From Actinomyces respiraculi (GTDB taxonomy: Bacteria; Actinomycetota; Actinomycetes; Actinomycetales; Actinomycetaceae), in contig NZ_CP063989.1 of the NCBI RefSeq assembly GCF_014595995.2, forward strand, positions 1,054,001 through 1,118,000: a DNA stretch of 64,000 nucleotides, given 5' to 3'. This document shows positions 26,212-36,127 of the stretch, in pieces (position 1 is the stretch's first letter; each line of letters opens with the position of its first letter). The notes under the pieces are model-generated. The model had not been told where the DNA came from, made no database searches, and saw nothing but the letters and a program-made list of their open reading frames with translations. Both the position numbers and the translations under genes were made by a program.

Positions 26212-26242
26212 CCCCGGCCGGGTCGACCGGCCGCGGCCGGGG
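26212..26242. terminator. Bidirectional hairpin after pafA
   Basis: CCCCGGCCG (26212-26220) pairs with CGGCCGGGG (26234-26242). It lies between pafA and the convergent oxidoreductase remnant. Confidence 0.6.
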
Positions 26243-26245
26243 TCC

Positions 26246-27122
26246 TCAGGCCCCGGCGGGCGCGGGCACCGGCAGCAGGCCGCCACCGCCGTGGATCGAG
26301 CGGCGCGCCAGGACCCCGGCGGCCACGACGTCACGGGCCGTGCGTGCGCTCGTGCGCGGCGCTGCGCCGTCGAGGACCGCGGCGGCGAAGTCGGCGAGCA
26401 TGGCGGCGTCGTGCGCACCCGGTCGGCCCTCGCATACGGGCGCTCTCGTCCCCGCGGAGGGGGCGTCCGTGAGGGGGATGATGTGCAGGTCAGGCACGGC
26501 GTCGAAGCCGTGGCGGCGCCGGTTCCACACGAGGACCTCACCTGCGCCGGCCGAGTCCCCGACGTTCTCCATCCGGCCCGCGTCACCGATGACCGTGTAG
26601 GAGCGCCAGTAGTCCGGGGTGAAGCAACACTGCTGGTAGGCGCCGAGCATCCCGTTCGCGCACACGAGGTTGACCAGGGACAGATCCTCGACGTCCATCG
26701 CCGGGTTGACGTCCGTCAGCGCCGACGGCGGCCAGTGCGCGACGTCGTTGACGACCTCGGGCACGGGTGCGTCCTCGGGCTGGGGGACGCAGGAGTGGTA
26801 GACGGCGTTAGTGCCGATGGCCTGCACCGCCTGGATGCTCGTGCCCAGCACATGGCTTATGGCGTCGAGGCCGTGTCAGGCCTTGTGGACGAGCAGTCCT
26901 CCTGAGCGCGCCGACTTGGCGTGTGCCAGTTGCGGAAACAGTTGTCACCGCCGCGACCCACGAAGTGGCGCACCCAGCAGGAGCGGGGTGTGCCGATGAG
27001 ACCGTCCTGCACGACCTGGCGCATGAGCTGAACCATGGGCATGAAACGCATGTCGTGCCCGGGGTACAGCAGCCGGCCCGAGGAGGCAGCGGCGGCCGTG
27101 CCCGCTGGCGTGACGATCGTCC
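26246..27122 (-). pseudogene. Gfo/Idh/MocA oxidoreductase, C-terminal two thirds, frameshifted
   Basis: This remnant matches the intact oxidoreductase at 37289-38458 from about its residue 100 onward (GHDMRFMP, VRHFVGRGGD, AMDVEDLSLVNLVCANG, FTPDYWRSYTVIGD). It is broken by an apparent 2-bp CA insertion after the NWH codons (near 26930) and by a TGA in place of the Ser codon of the HKASHD motif (near 26877). Upstream, homology ends at about 27120 next to the island. The missing N-terminus is probably the fragment at 35996-36127. Confidence 0.85.
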
Positions 27123-27137
27123 GTTAAACGGCAGCGG

Positions 27138-28370
27138 TCAGTCGTTGCGGTCGGACCGCAACGTAAGTAGCGCGCCGATAGAACACACTGCGAGTGCGAT
27201 CATCGGCCCCGCAATCAACGCGATGCTCGCGGGAGCGTGCGTGAGAAACAATGTCAACCTGACGTCACCGAGCTTCGGACCCGATGTGGTCACGAGATGC
27301 TCGATCGAGGCCGCCGCAGTGCGTGTACCGCCGTCCAAATCCTCCTGAACGACGAGTGTGCGCCATAAGATGAACAATGAAGAAACCGCCCCGCAAATCG
27401 CGCAAAGCACAAGCGATACGCCGAAGCTCGCGTGGCTGCCGAACGGATGATGTAGGGTGAGGTAGCCGAGCGTGATGTACAAACATGACAGGATGGAAAC
27501 GAAAGTCAGTCCCCGCGAGGTGGCGCCGGAGACGATGCCGTTGAGTGGAAGAGTCAATGTGATTGCGCCTCCGAGACCGACTGCGGATTGAAGCGCTCCC
27601 GACCATTCAGGGGCGCCCAGCGAGTTTGCGAACCAGACGAGCATCAAGGGTGATGTCACGAAGATAGAGGTGAGAGCATCCAGTGCAAGCGCAGAACGAG
27701 TGCTTCGACGCGAAGTGATAATGCGCAGCGAACCGATAAGGGGACTCCTTTCGCTCGCAAACATGTCCTTCGGCAATGAGCCGAACGATCCGGCGAGCCA
27801 AACCAGAAGACCGCCACCTACAATGCCGAGGATAAGCGTGAAGGCATGGACTGCGCGCATATCAGTAGAAACCCAGAGCAACGAACCCAGCGCCGGCCCC
27901 GAGAGTATGCTGATGTAGTAGGAGAGCTGAAACAACTGAAGCGCAGCGGTGCGGGTCTCTCCCGTGTAGAGAGCGAACGGAAGCGAGCGCCTAACCGGAA
28001 CGTAAAAAGAGTATGCGATAGCCTGGAATCCGGAGGCGAATATGAGAGTAATGACCGCGATTGAACTCGGCGTCTGGTACAACGCGATTCCCGTAGCTGC
28101 TATGCAGCATACGCTCCCAACGTATGTGATCGCTACCCTCGAGCGCAGGGTGGAGAATCGCCGAACGGCGCCACCCGTGAGCGCGCCGAGCAGCGATGCG
28201 CAGAACAGTACTATCGCCAGTAGGCTGACTGTCGCGGCAGAGGCGCCTCCGCTGACCAGGACGACCGGACACATCCACTTGTAGACGACGTTTGACATCC
28301 CGAACATAAAGTCGCCGACGAGGTACCGTCCTCCGTGCCCCAGGTGGCGAAATTCCTTAATGGTACCCAC
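27138..28370 (-). CDS. Major facilitator superfamily transporter
   Basis: A 410-residue integral membrane protein with about 12 hydrophobic segments and the usual central break near residue 200. Similarity is only general (MFS exporter type), so the substrate cannot be named. The start is GTG at 28370, after GAGGGA inside the end of the glycosyltransferase gene; the two are 12 bp apart and probably cotranscribed. Base composition is clearly less GC-rich than the flanking core genes, a sign of transfer. Efflux of a glycosylated product is possible but unproven. Confidence 0.78.
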   Translation of the reverse strand: MGTIKEFRHLGHGGRYLVGDFMFGMSNVVYKWMCPVVLVSGGASAATVSLLAIVLFCASLLGALTGGAVRRFSTLRSRVAITYVGSVCCIAATGIALYQTPSSIAVITLIFASGFQAIAYSFYVPVRRSLPFALYTGETRTAALQLFQLSYYISILSGPALGSLLWVSTDMRAVHAFTLILGIVGGGLLVWLAGSFGSLPKDMFASERSPLIGSLRIITSRRSTRSALALDALTSIFVTSPLMLVWFANSLGAPEWSGALQSAVGLGGAITLTLPLNGIVSGATSRGLTFVSILSCLYITLGYLTLHHPFGSHASFGVSLVLCAICGAVSSLFILWRTLVVQEDLDGGTRTAAASIEHLVTTSGPKLGDVRLTLFLTHAPASIALIAGPMIALAVCSIGALLTLRSDRND

Positions 28371-28382
28371 AAGATCATTCCC

Positions 28383-29537
28383 TCATCGATCGAGCGTGAT
28401 CGATCGGTACAATGAGACCGTCTGATTGGCAATCTCGTGCCACGAACAGTTACGGGCGACCCACTGCCGTGCCGCCATGGCGCGAGCATTCATGTCGGAA
28501 CGATGGGAGATTGCGTACGATATACCTTCCGCCAGACTTTGGGCGTCTTCACAGTCAACAAGTAGGCCGCGCTCTCCGGCGCCGAGCTGCGCAGGAATAC
28601 CGCCGGTGTTCGAGGCAATGAGCGGTGTGGCTGCCGCCATTGCCTCCAGCGTGACAAGAGGGTACGCGTCATACCGGCTCGGGACAACGCAGAACTCGGC
28701 GGTGCTGAGTATTTCAGATATATGTTCCGGTGGTACGAATCCATGGAACTCGACTCGGGCGTGGGTGTCCAGCTGGCGGGCGCGTTTCTCCAGCGACTCC
28801 GCAAGGCTGCCGCGACCGAAAAAATGCACCTCGATTGCCGACGCAGTGCTATCGTCAAGCACGTGCAGGGCCTCAACAAGGAGGTCTGCGCCCTTTGCGC
28901 GATCCAGGCGACCGACGAACACAATTCGTCCAGGTATTCTGGGGCCGTAGTTGTCGCGATCGGGAATATCGACGCCATTTGGAATCACGTGCAGTTTGGT
29001 GTTGTCGCTCAACTCGCTTTTGTACGAGTCGACACTGTTTCGCATCTCGTTAGAAACCAAGATCACTGCATCGGCATTTGAGAAGCCGGCGCGCTGAAGT
29101 TCATCGACATACTGATAGAAAAGAGCGCGGCGCAGATCAGCGGGGTTCGGGTTCTTGATCAACGGATGCATCGAGTGCTTCGTGATGACCAATCGAGCGT
29201 TGTGTCGATAAGCCAGTGCTTGTGCGCCAATGATAGCGCGATAGTCGTGTGCGTGGATGACGTCCGGAACGAATCCGCCGAGTTCGACAACGGCGACGCC
29301 CGCCGCTTTCTGAAGCTCAAATAACATATTGGCCAGCGGTTTGTCGCCGCATTCGTGAGTGGGGCCGAAAACCGGGGCAACGCGCACGGTCTGGCCTGCG
29401 CGGTCCGTCGGCCATGTGCTCACAACGCGTGAGTCCACGCCGGCACGGATAAGAGATTGATGGAGCCGATCGACGTGCATGCCGATTCCTCCGATGAGGT
29501 CAGGAGGATAGTCGGGTGTGACGTGTAGAACTTTCAT
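28383..29537 (-). CDS. Glycosyltransferase, GT4 type
   Basis: A 384-residue GT-B fold enzyme transferring a sugar from a nucleotide donor. The N-terminus VLHVTPDYPPDLIGGIGMHV is the typical GT4 acceptor-side glycine loop. FVGRLDRAKGADLLVEAL begins the donor domain, and the E-x7-E element lies in SRYDAYPLVTLEAM. It lacks membrane segments. It precedes the MFS gene and has the same lowered GC content. The acceptor is unknown; surface glycan or small-molecule glycosylation are both possible. Confidence 0.85.
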   Translation of the reverse strand: MKVLHVTPDYPPDLIGGIGMHVDRLHQSLIRAGVDSRVVSTWPTDRAGQTVRVAPVFGPTHECGDKPLANMLFELQKAAGVAVVELGGFVPDVIHAHDYRAIIGAQALAYRHNARLVITKHSMHPLIKNPNPADLRRALFYQYVDELQRAGFSNADAVILVSNEMRNSVDSYKSELSDNTKLHVIPNGVDIPDRDNYGPRIPGRIVFVGRLDRAKGADLLVEALHVLDDSTASAIEVHFFGRGSLAESLEKRARQLDTHARVEFHGFVPPEHISEILSTAEFCVVPSRYDAYPLVTLEAMAAATPLIASNTGGIPAQLGAGERGLLVDCEDAQSLAEGISYAISHRSDMNARAMAARQWVARNCSWHEIANQTVSLYRSITLDR

Positions 29538-29929
29538 GATCGGACTCCAAAATCAGGCTAAAGTACGGGCGTGTCGGATTCTAAAATGGCCTCTAGTGAT
29601 ATAACTAAATATGTGTGGGGGATGTATCGCGGCGTTTTGTTCGCGTTGTTTTGGTCTGCGACTTCTTGAATATGGTGAAAGACCGCCGACCTTAGTCTGT
29701 TAATGCGCAAGGTCTCCTCTTGATGTTTTGGTGAACCTGGCCTTTCGAAATCGGTCTTGAATTGATGGAGAAACGATCTAGCCGTATCAGATTGGTGGCT
29801 TTTTCGGTTTGGGGGTCTGGTGGTGGAGTAGCTTCTGGGGCGGGTGAGGGCGTGTGGGGTGGTGGGTGTGGGTTGAGGTCCCCGATGATTGGTAGCTGCT
29901 AAGACCAACCTGATCACAGAGATCTCGAC
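29538..29929. other. AT-rich intergenic stretch at the GT4 gene start
   Basis: About 390 bp without a credible gene. The first half is AT-rich and should contain the promoter of the glycosyltransferase-MFS pair; the second half is a G/T-rich run leading into an ISL3 transposase fragment. A long minus-strand reading frame across 29558-30526 is Pro/Thr/Arg-rich and not protein-like. Confidence 0.5.
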
Positions 29930-30193
29930 ATGACTAACACTACCTTCATAGCCCCTGATCTTGCTGGTTTCTTGGCCTTGGACGCCCTGGGGACGACCGT
30001 GCCCGGCATGCGTGTGGTGGATGGCGGTGGTGCGCTGGTGGAGTGCCGCATAAGGGTGGCTGAGGAGGACCCGTTCTGTAGACGGTGTGGGGCCGAGGGT
30101 GTGGCGGTGGGGACCGTCGCGAGTCGGCTGGTGCGTGTGGATCGTCCCGGGTTTTGTGGAGGGTGTGTGCTCACGCTGCGGCGGGTGCTGTAG
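29930..30193 (+). pseudogene. ISL3-family transposase, N-terminal fragment
   Basis: About 87 codons starting MTNTTFIAPDLAGFLALD. GMRVVDGGGALVECRIRV followed by the zinc-finger-like CRRCG matches the N-terminal region of ISL3 transposases. Reading breaks off at 30193, where IS3-type sequence begins on the other strand. A C-terminal ISL3 fragment in the same orientation lies at 35762. Confidence 0.65.
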
Positions 30194-30790
30194 CGAGGTT
30201 CTGATGGTAGGCGGTCTCGGCCTGGGTGGGGCAGGTCTCGTGGGTGTTGGCCCGGTGGGGGCGGGTGTGGTGTGGTTGGTGCCAGTGGCCCCATGAGGCG
30301 GTTGCGGCCTCGGGGTTGTCGCGTCCGCGCCACGAGCGCGACGCGGACGAGCCCTCGCTCGATGGGGCTTGCTTGAGGGCCTGGGCGGCCGCGTTGTCCC
30401 AGGGGGAGCCCACAGCCCCGGGGCAGGCCACCGGTGCCCCCTGGTCCACCAGACGCTTCCGGGTAGCGGAGCCAGCAGGTGACTTGGAGTCGTGGCCGTG
30501 GGTGGTGCACCAGTCCTTTCAGCCACCGGCCCTCGCGGTCCTTACGCTGCCAGATGGCCTGCTCCAGCGCGACCGGCACGAAACGCGGTGCCGCGTGCGG
30601 CTGCTGGTGGCCCAGCCGACGATCTTTCGGGAGGTGCAGGCCCCTGTGACGAACGCCGCGGTGGCCCAACCCCGACCAGGTCCGGATGGTGGCGGACGTC
30701 GACCACCCACCGCTGGTTGGGGCGTCATGCGGTCAAGGTCGCGGCGCGAGCAGGTCCCCTTGGGGGACTCGTGAGCACACCGCGGGCCTG
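30190..30790 (-). pseudogene. IS3-family transposase (OrfB-like) remnant, several frameshifts
   Basis: Pieces in different minus-strand frames match an IS3 integrase domain: a stretch with FVTGACTSRKIVGWATSS corresponds to the usual FVTDVFSRKIVGW, EQAIWQRK follows, and SPWDNAAAQ corresponds to the region around the last catalytic residues. At least two frameshifts separate them, so it cannot make an active enzyme. 30790-31189 is GC-rich and holds no recognisable gene. Confidence 0.6.
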
Positions 30791-31189
30791 GTGGTGCGGA
30801 ACAGGGCGCCCCGGCCCGGTACCCGTCAGAGCGAGAGCACGGCGTGCGCTGCACCGGCCATGGCACCGGGCCGCCCGTGGCTGCCCGGGGACCGGGCGTT
30901 CACAGGGCTGCCAGGTCCTTGCGGTGAGCCGACAGACCTGGCTGGTACGGCTTCTGCCCCAGGGAGGTGACCCCTGTCGACCCCGGGGCCGCGTCGCTTG
31001 AGTGACCTGGCTTGGCCCACGGCTGCGCGCTGCGCAGGTCAGGTGGACGGCGGCGGTCATCAAGGCCCAGGGCCCGGTCCGCGTCCCGGCAGAGACGGCC
31101 GGCCCTGGTGCTCCTGGTTGTGGGCCTCGACGCACCTGGCAGATCAGCGCCACGGGCGGTACGGGCACCCGCCGCGGTGGACAAGCCGA

Positions 31190-32424
31190 GGGTGTGTTCA
31201 ATGTTCCGTGTAAGCCCTTCTGGAAGGACTGACACTGATGACTGTGACTGATGACAAGACTGGTCCCGCTGGTGGGCGCGATGTGGTCGAGGAGCTGCGT
31301 GCCTCGGGTGAGCTGGACGGCCTGCTTGAGCGGATAGACTCTGGCCAGGTGGCCCTGACAGGCTCTGACGGGCTGCTGCCGGCGCTGCTCAAGGAGGCCT
31401 TGGAGCGGGGCCTGCAGGCCGAGTTGACCGACCACCTGGGCTATGAGAAGGGCGAGCACGCCGGCCAGGCTCGTGGTAACGCCCGTAACGGCACCACGGC
31501 CAAGACGATCAGCTCCGAGGTCGGCTCGATGCGGTGATCGAGGTCCCTCGTGACCGGGCCGGCAGCTTCACGCCGCGGCTGGTGCGTACGGGCCAGCGGC
31601 GCATGGACGGGCTGGACGCGATGATCATCAGCCAGGTGCGCAGGCGGGATGACGGTGCGCGACATCCAGCACCACCTGGTCTCCACCCTGGGCGTGGAGC
31701 TGTCGAGCGGGACGATCTCCAAGGTCACCGACGCGGTGTGCGAGGCGGTCCAGTGGGTGGCAGCGCCGCCCGCTGGAGGAGTTCTACCCTGTCATCTACC
31801 ACGGGCGCGATCCGCGTCAAGGTCCGCGCCGACCACAGGGTCACCTCCCGCTCGGCCCACATCGCCGTGGGCGTGGACATGGAGGGCGGTCTTGCACGAG
31901 CCCTGGGCATCTGGGTGCAGGTCGAGGAAGGCTCCTCCTTCTGGGCGCACGTGTGCGCCGAGTTGGCCAACCGGGGAGTGGCGGACGTGCTGATCGTGTG
32001 CTGCGACGGCCTGGTAGGACTGCCCGAGGCCGTCGAGGCGACCTGGGAGCGGGCCTGGGACCGGTTCACCCCGTTCCTGGCCTTCGGGCCGATGCTGCGA
32101 CGAGTCATCTACACCACCAACAGTATCGAGTCACTCAACTACCAGCTGCGCAAGGTATCCAAGAACCGCGGCAGTTTCCCCAGTGACGCCGCCGTGGTCA
32201 AGCTGCTGTGGCTGGCGATCTGCGACATCGAGGACAAGCGGGCGCGCGAGCGCGACAAGGAGGCCGGGCTACGCGCCGACAAGCGCAGGGCCAAGGGCAG
32301 ACTCGTACAGGGCCAGGTCACCACCGACTGGAAGCAGGCCCTGTCCCAGCTCACCGCCGCCTACCCCGAACGAGTCGCCCCCTACCTCTGAACAACCCCG
32401 TTTACACAGAGAACTTGACAGGCT
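31190..32424 (+). mobile_element. IS256-family insertion sequence, decayed
   Basis: The left end TGTTCAATGTTCCGTGTAAG (31195-31214) is an imperfect inverted copy of the right end TTTACACAGAGAACTTGACA (32401-32420). Between them lies one degraded IS256-type transposase gene. The length is about 1.24 kb, shorter than intact elements because of an internal deletion. Confidence 0.7.
31238..32391 (+). pseudogene. IS256-family transposase, frameshifted and internally deleted
   Basis: The N-terminal part (to 31537) carries the family stretch AELTDHLGYEKGEHAG. After two or more frame changes the rest reads AHIAVGVDMEGG, ELANRGVADVLIVCCDGL and RRVIYTTNSIESLNYQLRK. VCCDGL holds the second catalytic Asp and NSIE the probable Glu. 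EAVEATWERAWDRFTPF joins two regions that are normally about 70 residues apart, so the conserved CVVHLIR segment is deleted. Inactive. Confidence 0.8.
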
Positions 32425-32559
32425 CCAAGCCGACGCGGTCCTCAAGATCGCGTTGGCCCGTCTCAGCCCGCGGCTGACGGCCACCGGGTCGGCGAACGCG
32501 CTCGCCCGTCCCGGGCCGGCCTCCGGCGCCAGGCCCGGGCCCGACGGACCCAGCCGCGC

Positions 32560-32887
32560 AAGGTCACAGACGGTTGACACCAGTGCTGGTCACCGATCCT
32601 GTTGAAACCGCCCCTGGCCCGCTCAGGGTCCTCCAGGGCGTCCAGGCACAACCGGACAGCACGCACCCCCGTGCTCCTGCGGGAACTGCCTTCCCTTGGT
32701 ACAGGCACGGTCATCATCCTTGACCTGGAACCAGACCCACCACACCACACCCGGGACGATCCAATGCGTCCCCGCCGTCATCGCCCGCCACGCCCGCCGC
32801 ACCATCTTGCGCTACAAGGCCGACCACCCCTGGACCGACCGCCTCCTCGCCGGGCTCAGGCACCTCCAGGCACTTCCCGCCCCATAG
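32560..32887 (+). pseudogene. Probable IS1380-family transposase, C-terminal remnant
   Basis: The final reading frame ends RHARRTILRYKADHPWTDRL followed by a Leu-rich ALPAP end, like the C-termini of IS1380 transposases. Upstream pieces lie in another frame. The stretch 32888-33114, up to the epimerase gene, shows no gene. Confidence 0.45.
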
Positions 32888-33114
32888 CCGCCCAGCCCCC
32901 ACCCCTCCCGTCCCTCACCTGAGAAAGACCTCCCGGCCCCCGGAAGGGCCCGACAACCGCGACCCGAGACGCGGCAGACCGTCACCCCCAACCGGCACAA
33001 TCAGCCCCACCACACCGGCAACGACGCAACCCCAGCCCCACTCAACCAGACGATGAAAGATCGGGGCTGGGCAAATTGCCCATCCTGTATCATAACGCAC
33101 TCGTGGAGCCTACA

Positions 33115-33690
33115 GTGAATCCCCTGCAAGTCACCCCGACACCCATCGACGGGTTAGCCGTGTTGCACGTCAAACGTGTCCACGAGGGACGAGGTGAAAT
33201 ACGTGAACTATACCGAGCCTCGGCTTACCGCGATATCGGTATCGGCGTATCGTCGTGGGCTCAGGTTAATTTGACTCGAACTGTCTATGGGGCTGTTCGA
33301 GGCCTCCACGCCGAGAACATGTGCAAACTCATTACGGTTGCGCAAGGCGAGGTGTTCGGCGTATACGTGGACGTTCGAGAGCAAAGCCCTACCTTTGGCA
33401 ATGTTTTCTATCGATCGATAGTCCCTGGAGTGCAGGTTTTCGTCCCACGCGGCGTCTGCAACGGGTTCCAAGTTGTGAGTCAAGAGGGTGCAGAGTATCT
33501 ATACATGTTTGATGACGAGTGGAAACCAGGAATGCCCGGGAGAGCGTTGACACCCCTGGACGAATCCTTGGGGATTCCGTGGCCGATTCCCGTCGACCCT
33601 CTCAACCGTACTCAGATTTCCGAGAAGGATGCCGCCGCACCAACCTTCCAGGACCTCCACTCAGAGTTGAGCAAGAAAGTGGCTCTATAG
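33115..33690 (+). CDS. dTDP-4-dehydrorhamnose 3,5-epimerase-like protein (RmlC family)
   Basis: A 191-residue cupin of the RmlC family, which epimerises dTDP-4-keto-6-deoxyglucose at C3/C5. RGLHAENMCKLI contains the catalytic His, and VFGVYVDVREQSPTFG is the characteristic core strand. PRGVCNGFQ replaces the usual PxGxAHGF, as in some branch members of deoxysugar pathways. The GTG start at 33115 has GGAG 6 nt upstream; a TTG at 33076 is possible. Codon use is AT-shifted. No rmlA, rmlB or rmlD is nearby, so it is probably a remnant of a larger sugar cluster. Confidence 0.75.
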   Translation: MNPLQVTPTPIDGLAVLHVKRVHEGRGEIRELYRASAYRDIGIGVSSWAQVNLTRTVYGAVRGLHAENMCKLITVAQGEVFGVYVDVREQSPTFGNVFYRSIVPGVQVFVPRGVCNGFQVVSQEGAEYLYMFDDEWKPGMPGRALTPLDESLGIPWPIPVDPLNRTQISEKDAAAPTFQDLHSELSKKVAL

Positions 33691-34449
33691 TGCGCCCGAC
33701 GACGTTACCGAAAGGCGTATGGGGTCACCAATTAGAATTAGTTAATGCCGATGAACGGACTGCGATTCGAAAGACCTTCTCTTCTCTCGGCTGTGATCAA
33801 TACAACTATCCAGCATTGGATGTGTCGCGTGAGGAGTTGACTTTTTCTCTGTCGTAGGCCAGAGACACGCGGCGAGGATATGCGTCGAGCCTGTTTGTGT
33901 GCCCCGTATTTTCGAAGTAGGTAAGTCCTTTTTCGTATATGAATTTTTCAAGGACGCTCAGATGCTGCAAGATTTATTGCGTAGCGAGGATACGGCGGCG
34001 TTCGATTGGCGTAGTCCTGGCGAATTTGTTGCCCGTCTCCATGAGTTTGATTGTCAGCACATTTCAAATGCTACTTTACGTAATCCAATACTCCCATATA
34101 AAATCAATTTGCAATATATGGGGTCTCGTGCTTTCAAGAGCGACTCGCTTGCAGGCTCGCTTAAGAAGGAATTGCTAAACGATAGCACTGGAACAACCGT
34201 TCATGGTGATTTGAACACTCGTAATATCCTTGTAGGTCCAGACCGGGTGATAATGATAGATTTCGAACACTTCGGAATTTGCCGCCCTGTTTATGACTTG
34301 GCATACGTTGTTTCTGAATTATTTATTTAGTTGTTCGAAAGTGGATCTTACCAGGAATTTGGAGGCAACTAGAGATTTTTTGAGAGCCTACCTATCAGTT
34401 CTTGACTGGAAGCCTTCAGTACTGTCTCCTGATAATGTGGACTGTTGGG
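33690..34449 (+). pseudogene. APH/choline-kinase-like phosphotransferase, frameshifted and truncated
   Basis: Three pieces form one kinase-like protein. The first (33690-33857) starts at a GTG overlapping the epimerase stop. The second (about 33860-34330) contains the Brenner motif VHGDLNTRNILV and the metal-binding MIDFEHFG. The third continues in another frame and stops at the end of an IS3 element at 34450. Two frameshifts (about 33850 and 34320) and loss of the C-terminus inactivate it. It is the most AT-rich stretch in the window. The substrate could be an aminoglycoside, sugar or choline; it cannot be told. Confidence 0.7.
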
Positions 34450-35752
34450 TGTTTTTCGGGCACTGCTTGTTTTGTGCTTCAGACTGCCTTGGTGTAGCTC
34501 AGATGCTCTTGCTTGACCTCGTTAGGGGTGCGGTACCCCAGGGCCGAGCGAAGACGTGTGTGATTGTATGTCAGCTCGATCCACGACGCAATATCATTGA
34601 TCGCCTTGTCTCGTGCGGGATAGATCATCTGATACACTCGCTCGTTCTTCGGCGTGGCGTTGAACGACTGGGCCCACGTATTGTCCCAGCACACCCCCGT
34701 GCGCCCCACAGAAGGACGTATCCCGTACGCCTTGAGGTGATGAGGAACTTCTGGGAGGCGTACTGGCTTCCCCTGTCGGAGTGGAATATCGTCTGTCCTG
34801 CATTAGGCGAGCAGTTCCGCGCCGCCACGTCGATCGCGTCGCACACCACAGAGGTGCGCATGTGATCGGCTATTGCGTACCCGACGACCTTCTTGGTGCA
34901 GCACGGTCGCCAGGAAGCACGAGGCCCGCCCGGGTACGGGTACAGGCTCCCTGGGGCAGGCTGCCACGTTCAGCGCGTCACGAGGCCCGCCCGGGTACGG
35001 GTACAGGTGATGTCCCCGACCCACTTGAGACCCGGGTCCGGGGCGGCGGGGTCCCGGCGCACCAGGTCCGGGCGCTCGTCAAGGTCCTGTGCAGGCGCGG
35101 TGGTGCGGACCTTTGCCTGTGGTTGGGCGGCAACCAGGCCCAGCTCATGCATCACGGACCTGACCGTCGAGGGGTCGACGGCCACCTTCTGGCGGGCCAG
35201 GGCGGCGGCCATACGACGGTAGCCGTAGGTGCCGTGAGAGGACTCGAAGACGTCCTTGACCATGACCGCGAGCTCCTTTCTCCTGAGCATGGTGGAAGAG
35301 TCGGGCCTGTCGCGCCAGGCGTAGTAGCCCGACTTCGAGACCCCGGCCCAGCGGCACATGGACGAGATGGGGTACCTGCCTTCCTCGCGGTTGGTGGGGC
35401 TCGTAGCGCTGGCTCACCGGGGCTCCTTCGCGAAGAAGGCGGCTGCTTTTGAGGAACTCGTTCTCCTGACGCAGCTCGCGGTTCTCGGCTCTCAGCCTGG
35501 CGAGCTCCTCCGACTCCGCCGCCGCCTTCCGGTCCTCGTCGGTGGTGTGGAACTTTGACGTACCAGTTCCCAACTGTCTAGGCAACCAGGCCATAGGACG
35601 CCGCCACCGAGGCGATCGTCCGCTCCTTCACGGGCCACCTCTCGGGCGACCTGCCCCGTCGAGCTCCTCGGAGTACCTGGTTCTCGACATCTGCTCATTT
35701 TATTCATTCTATCGTGCGGTGATGAAAATGATCCGGTGTCCGAGAAATAACA
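34450..35752 (-). mobile_element. IS3-family insertion sequence, decayed
   Basis: The ends are related inverted repeats: TGTTTTTCGGGCACTG at 34450 and, on the other strand, TGTTATTTCTCGGACACCGG from 35752. The length is about 1.3 kb, normal for IS3. The left end abuts the truncated phosphotransferase and the right end lies 9 bp from an ISL3 fragment, so insertion was accompanied by deletion. Confidence 0.75.
34479..35707 (-). pseudogene. IS3-family transposase genes (OrfA/OrfB), multiple frameshifts
   Basis: The OrfA part (about 35707-35400) has a coiled coil LARLRAENRELRQENEFLK but is frameshifted. OrfB pieces include SKSGYYAWRDRP, GTYGYRRMAAALAR, KWVGDITCTRTRAG (first Asp), FHSDRGSQYAS (second Asp) and TYNHTRLRSALGYRTPNEV. 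A 29-bp direct repeat at 34918-34946 and 34979-35007 (CACGAGGCCCGCCCGG and on) interrupts the frame just after the first Asp. Confidence 0.8.
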
Positions 35753-35761
35753 CTCACCTCA

Positions 35762-35995
35762 CTCGAAGAGCTGAAGTCCCTGGGCAAGACCCTGACCGAA
35801 CGCGGTAACGACATCCTGGCCTACTTCGAGCACCCCGGCACCTCCAACGGTCCCACCGAGGCTGTCAACGGCCGCCTGGAGCACCTACGCGGCACCGCCC
35901 TGGGCTTCCGCAACCTGACCAACTACACCATCCGCAGCCTCATCCACGCTGGCGGCTTCAGACAACAACTACTACACCCTTAAACCGGAAGTGCC
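35762..35995 (+). pseudogene. ISL3-family transposase C-terminal fragment and right end
   Basis: Seventy-three codons to TAA at 35981-35983, reading SNGPTEAVNGRLEHLRG and GFRNLTNYTIRSLIHAGGF, are the conserved C-terminus of ISL3 transposases. GGAAGTGCC just after the stop (35987-35995) is, on the other strand, GGCACTTCC, the usual ISL3 terminal sequence, so the element end is placed at 35995. It lies directly against a truncated oxidoreductase gene. Confidence 0.8.
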
Positions 35996-36127
35996 AGATT
36001 GGTGGGTTGCTGTGGAGGCGGGGTCGACGACGGCGACGATCTCGAGGCGCCCGGCATCGGCGGCTGCGGACACAACCTCAGTGAAGCGCTGTCCGGCACC
36101 GATGACGGCGGTGCGCAGGCGGGTCAT
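35996..36127 (-). pseudogene. Gfo/Idh/MocA oxidoreductase, N-terminal fragment cut by an ISL3 element
   Basis: The first 44 codons of an NAD(P)-dependent sugar oxidoreductase: MTRLRTAVIGAGQRF holds the GxGxR-type nucleotide loop and IVAVVDPAS the end of strand 2. The ATG at 36127 overlaps the EamA stop by 4 nt, so it was the last gene of the sugar operon. The frame then enters ISL3 sequence and stops at 35972. The C-terminal portion of the same gene is probably the remnant at 26246-27122. Confidence 0.8.

Noticed and set aside
29558..30526. A 322-codon minus-strand frame across IS remnants
   Set aside because: Pro/Thr/Arg-rich, crosses recognisable ISL3 and IS3 sequence on both strands, no family similarity.
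26201..36123. Prophage
   Set aside because: No phage structural, lysis or integrase genes; the content is IS elements and sugar-related cargo.
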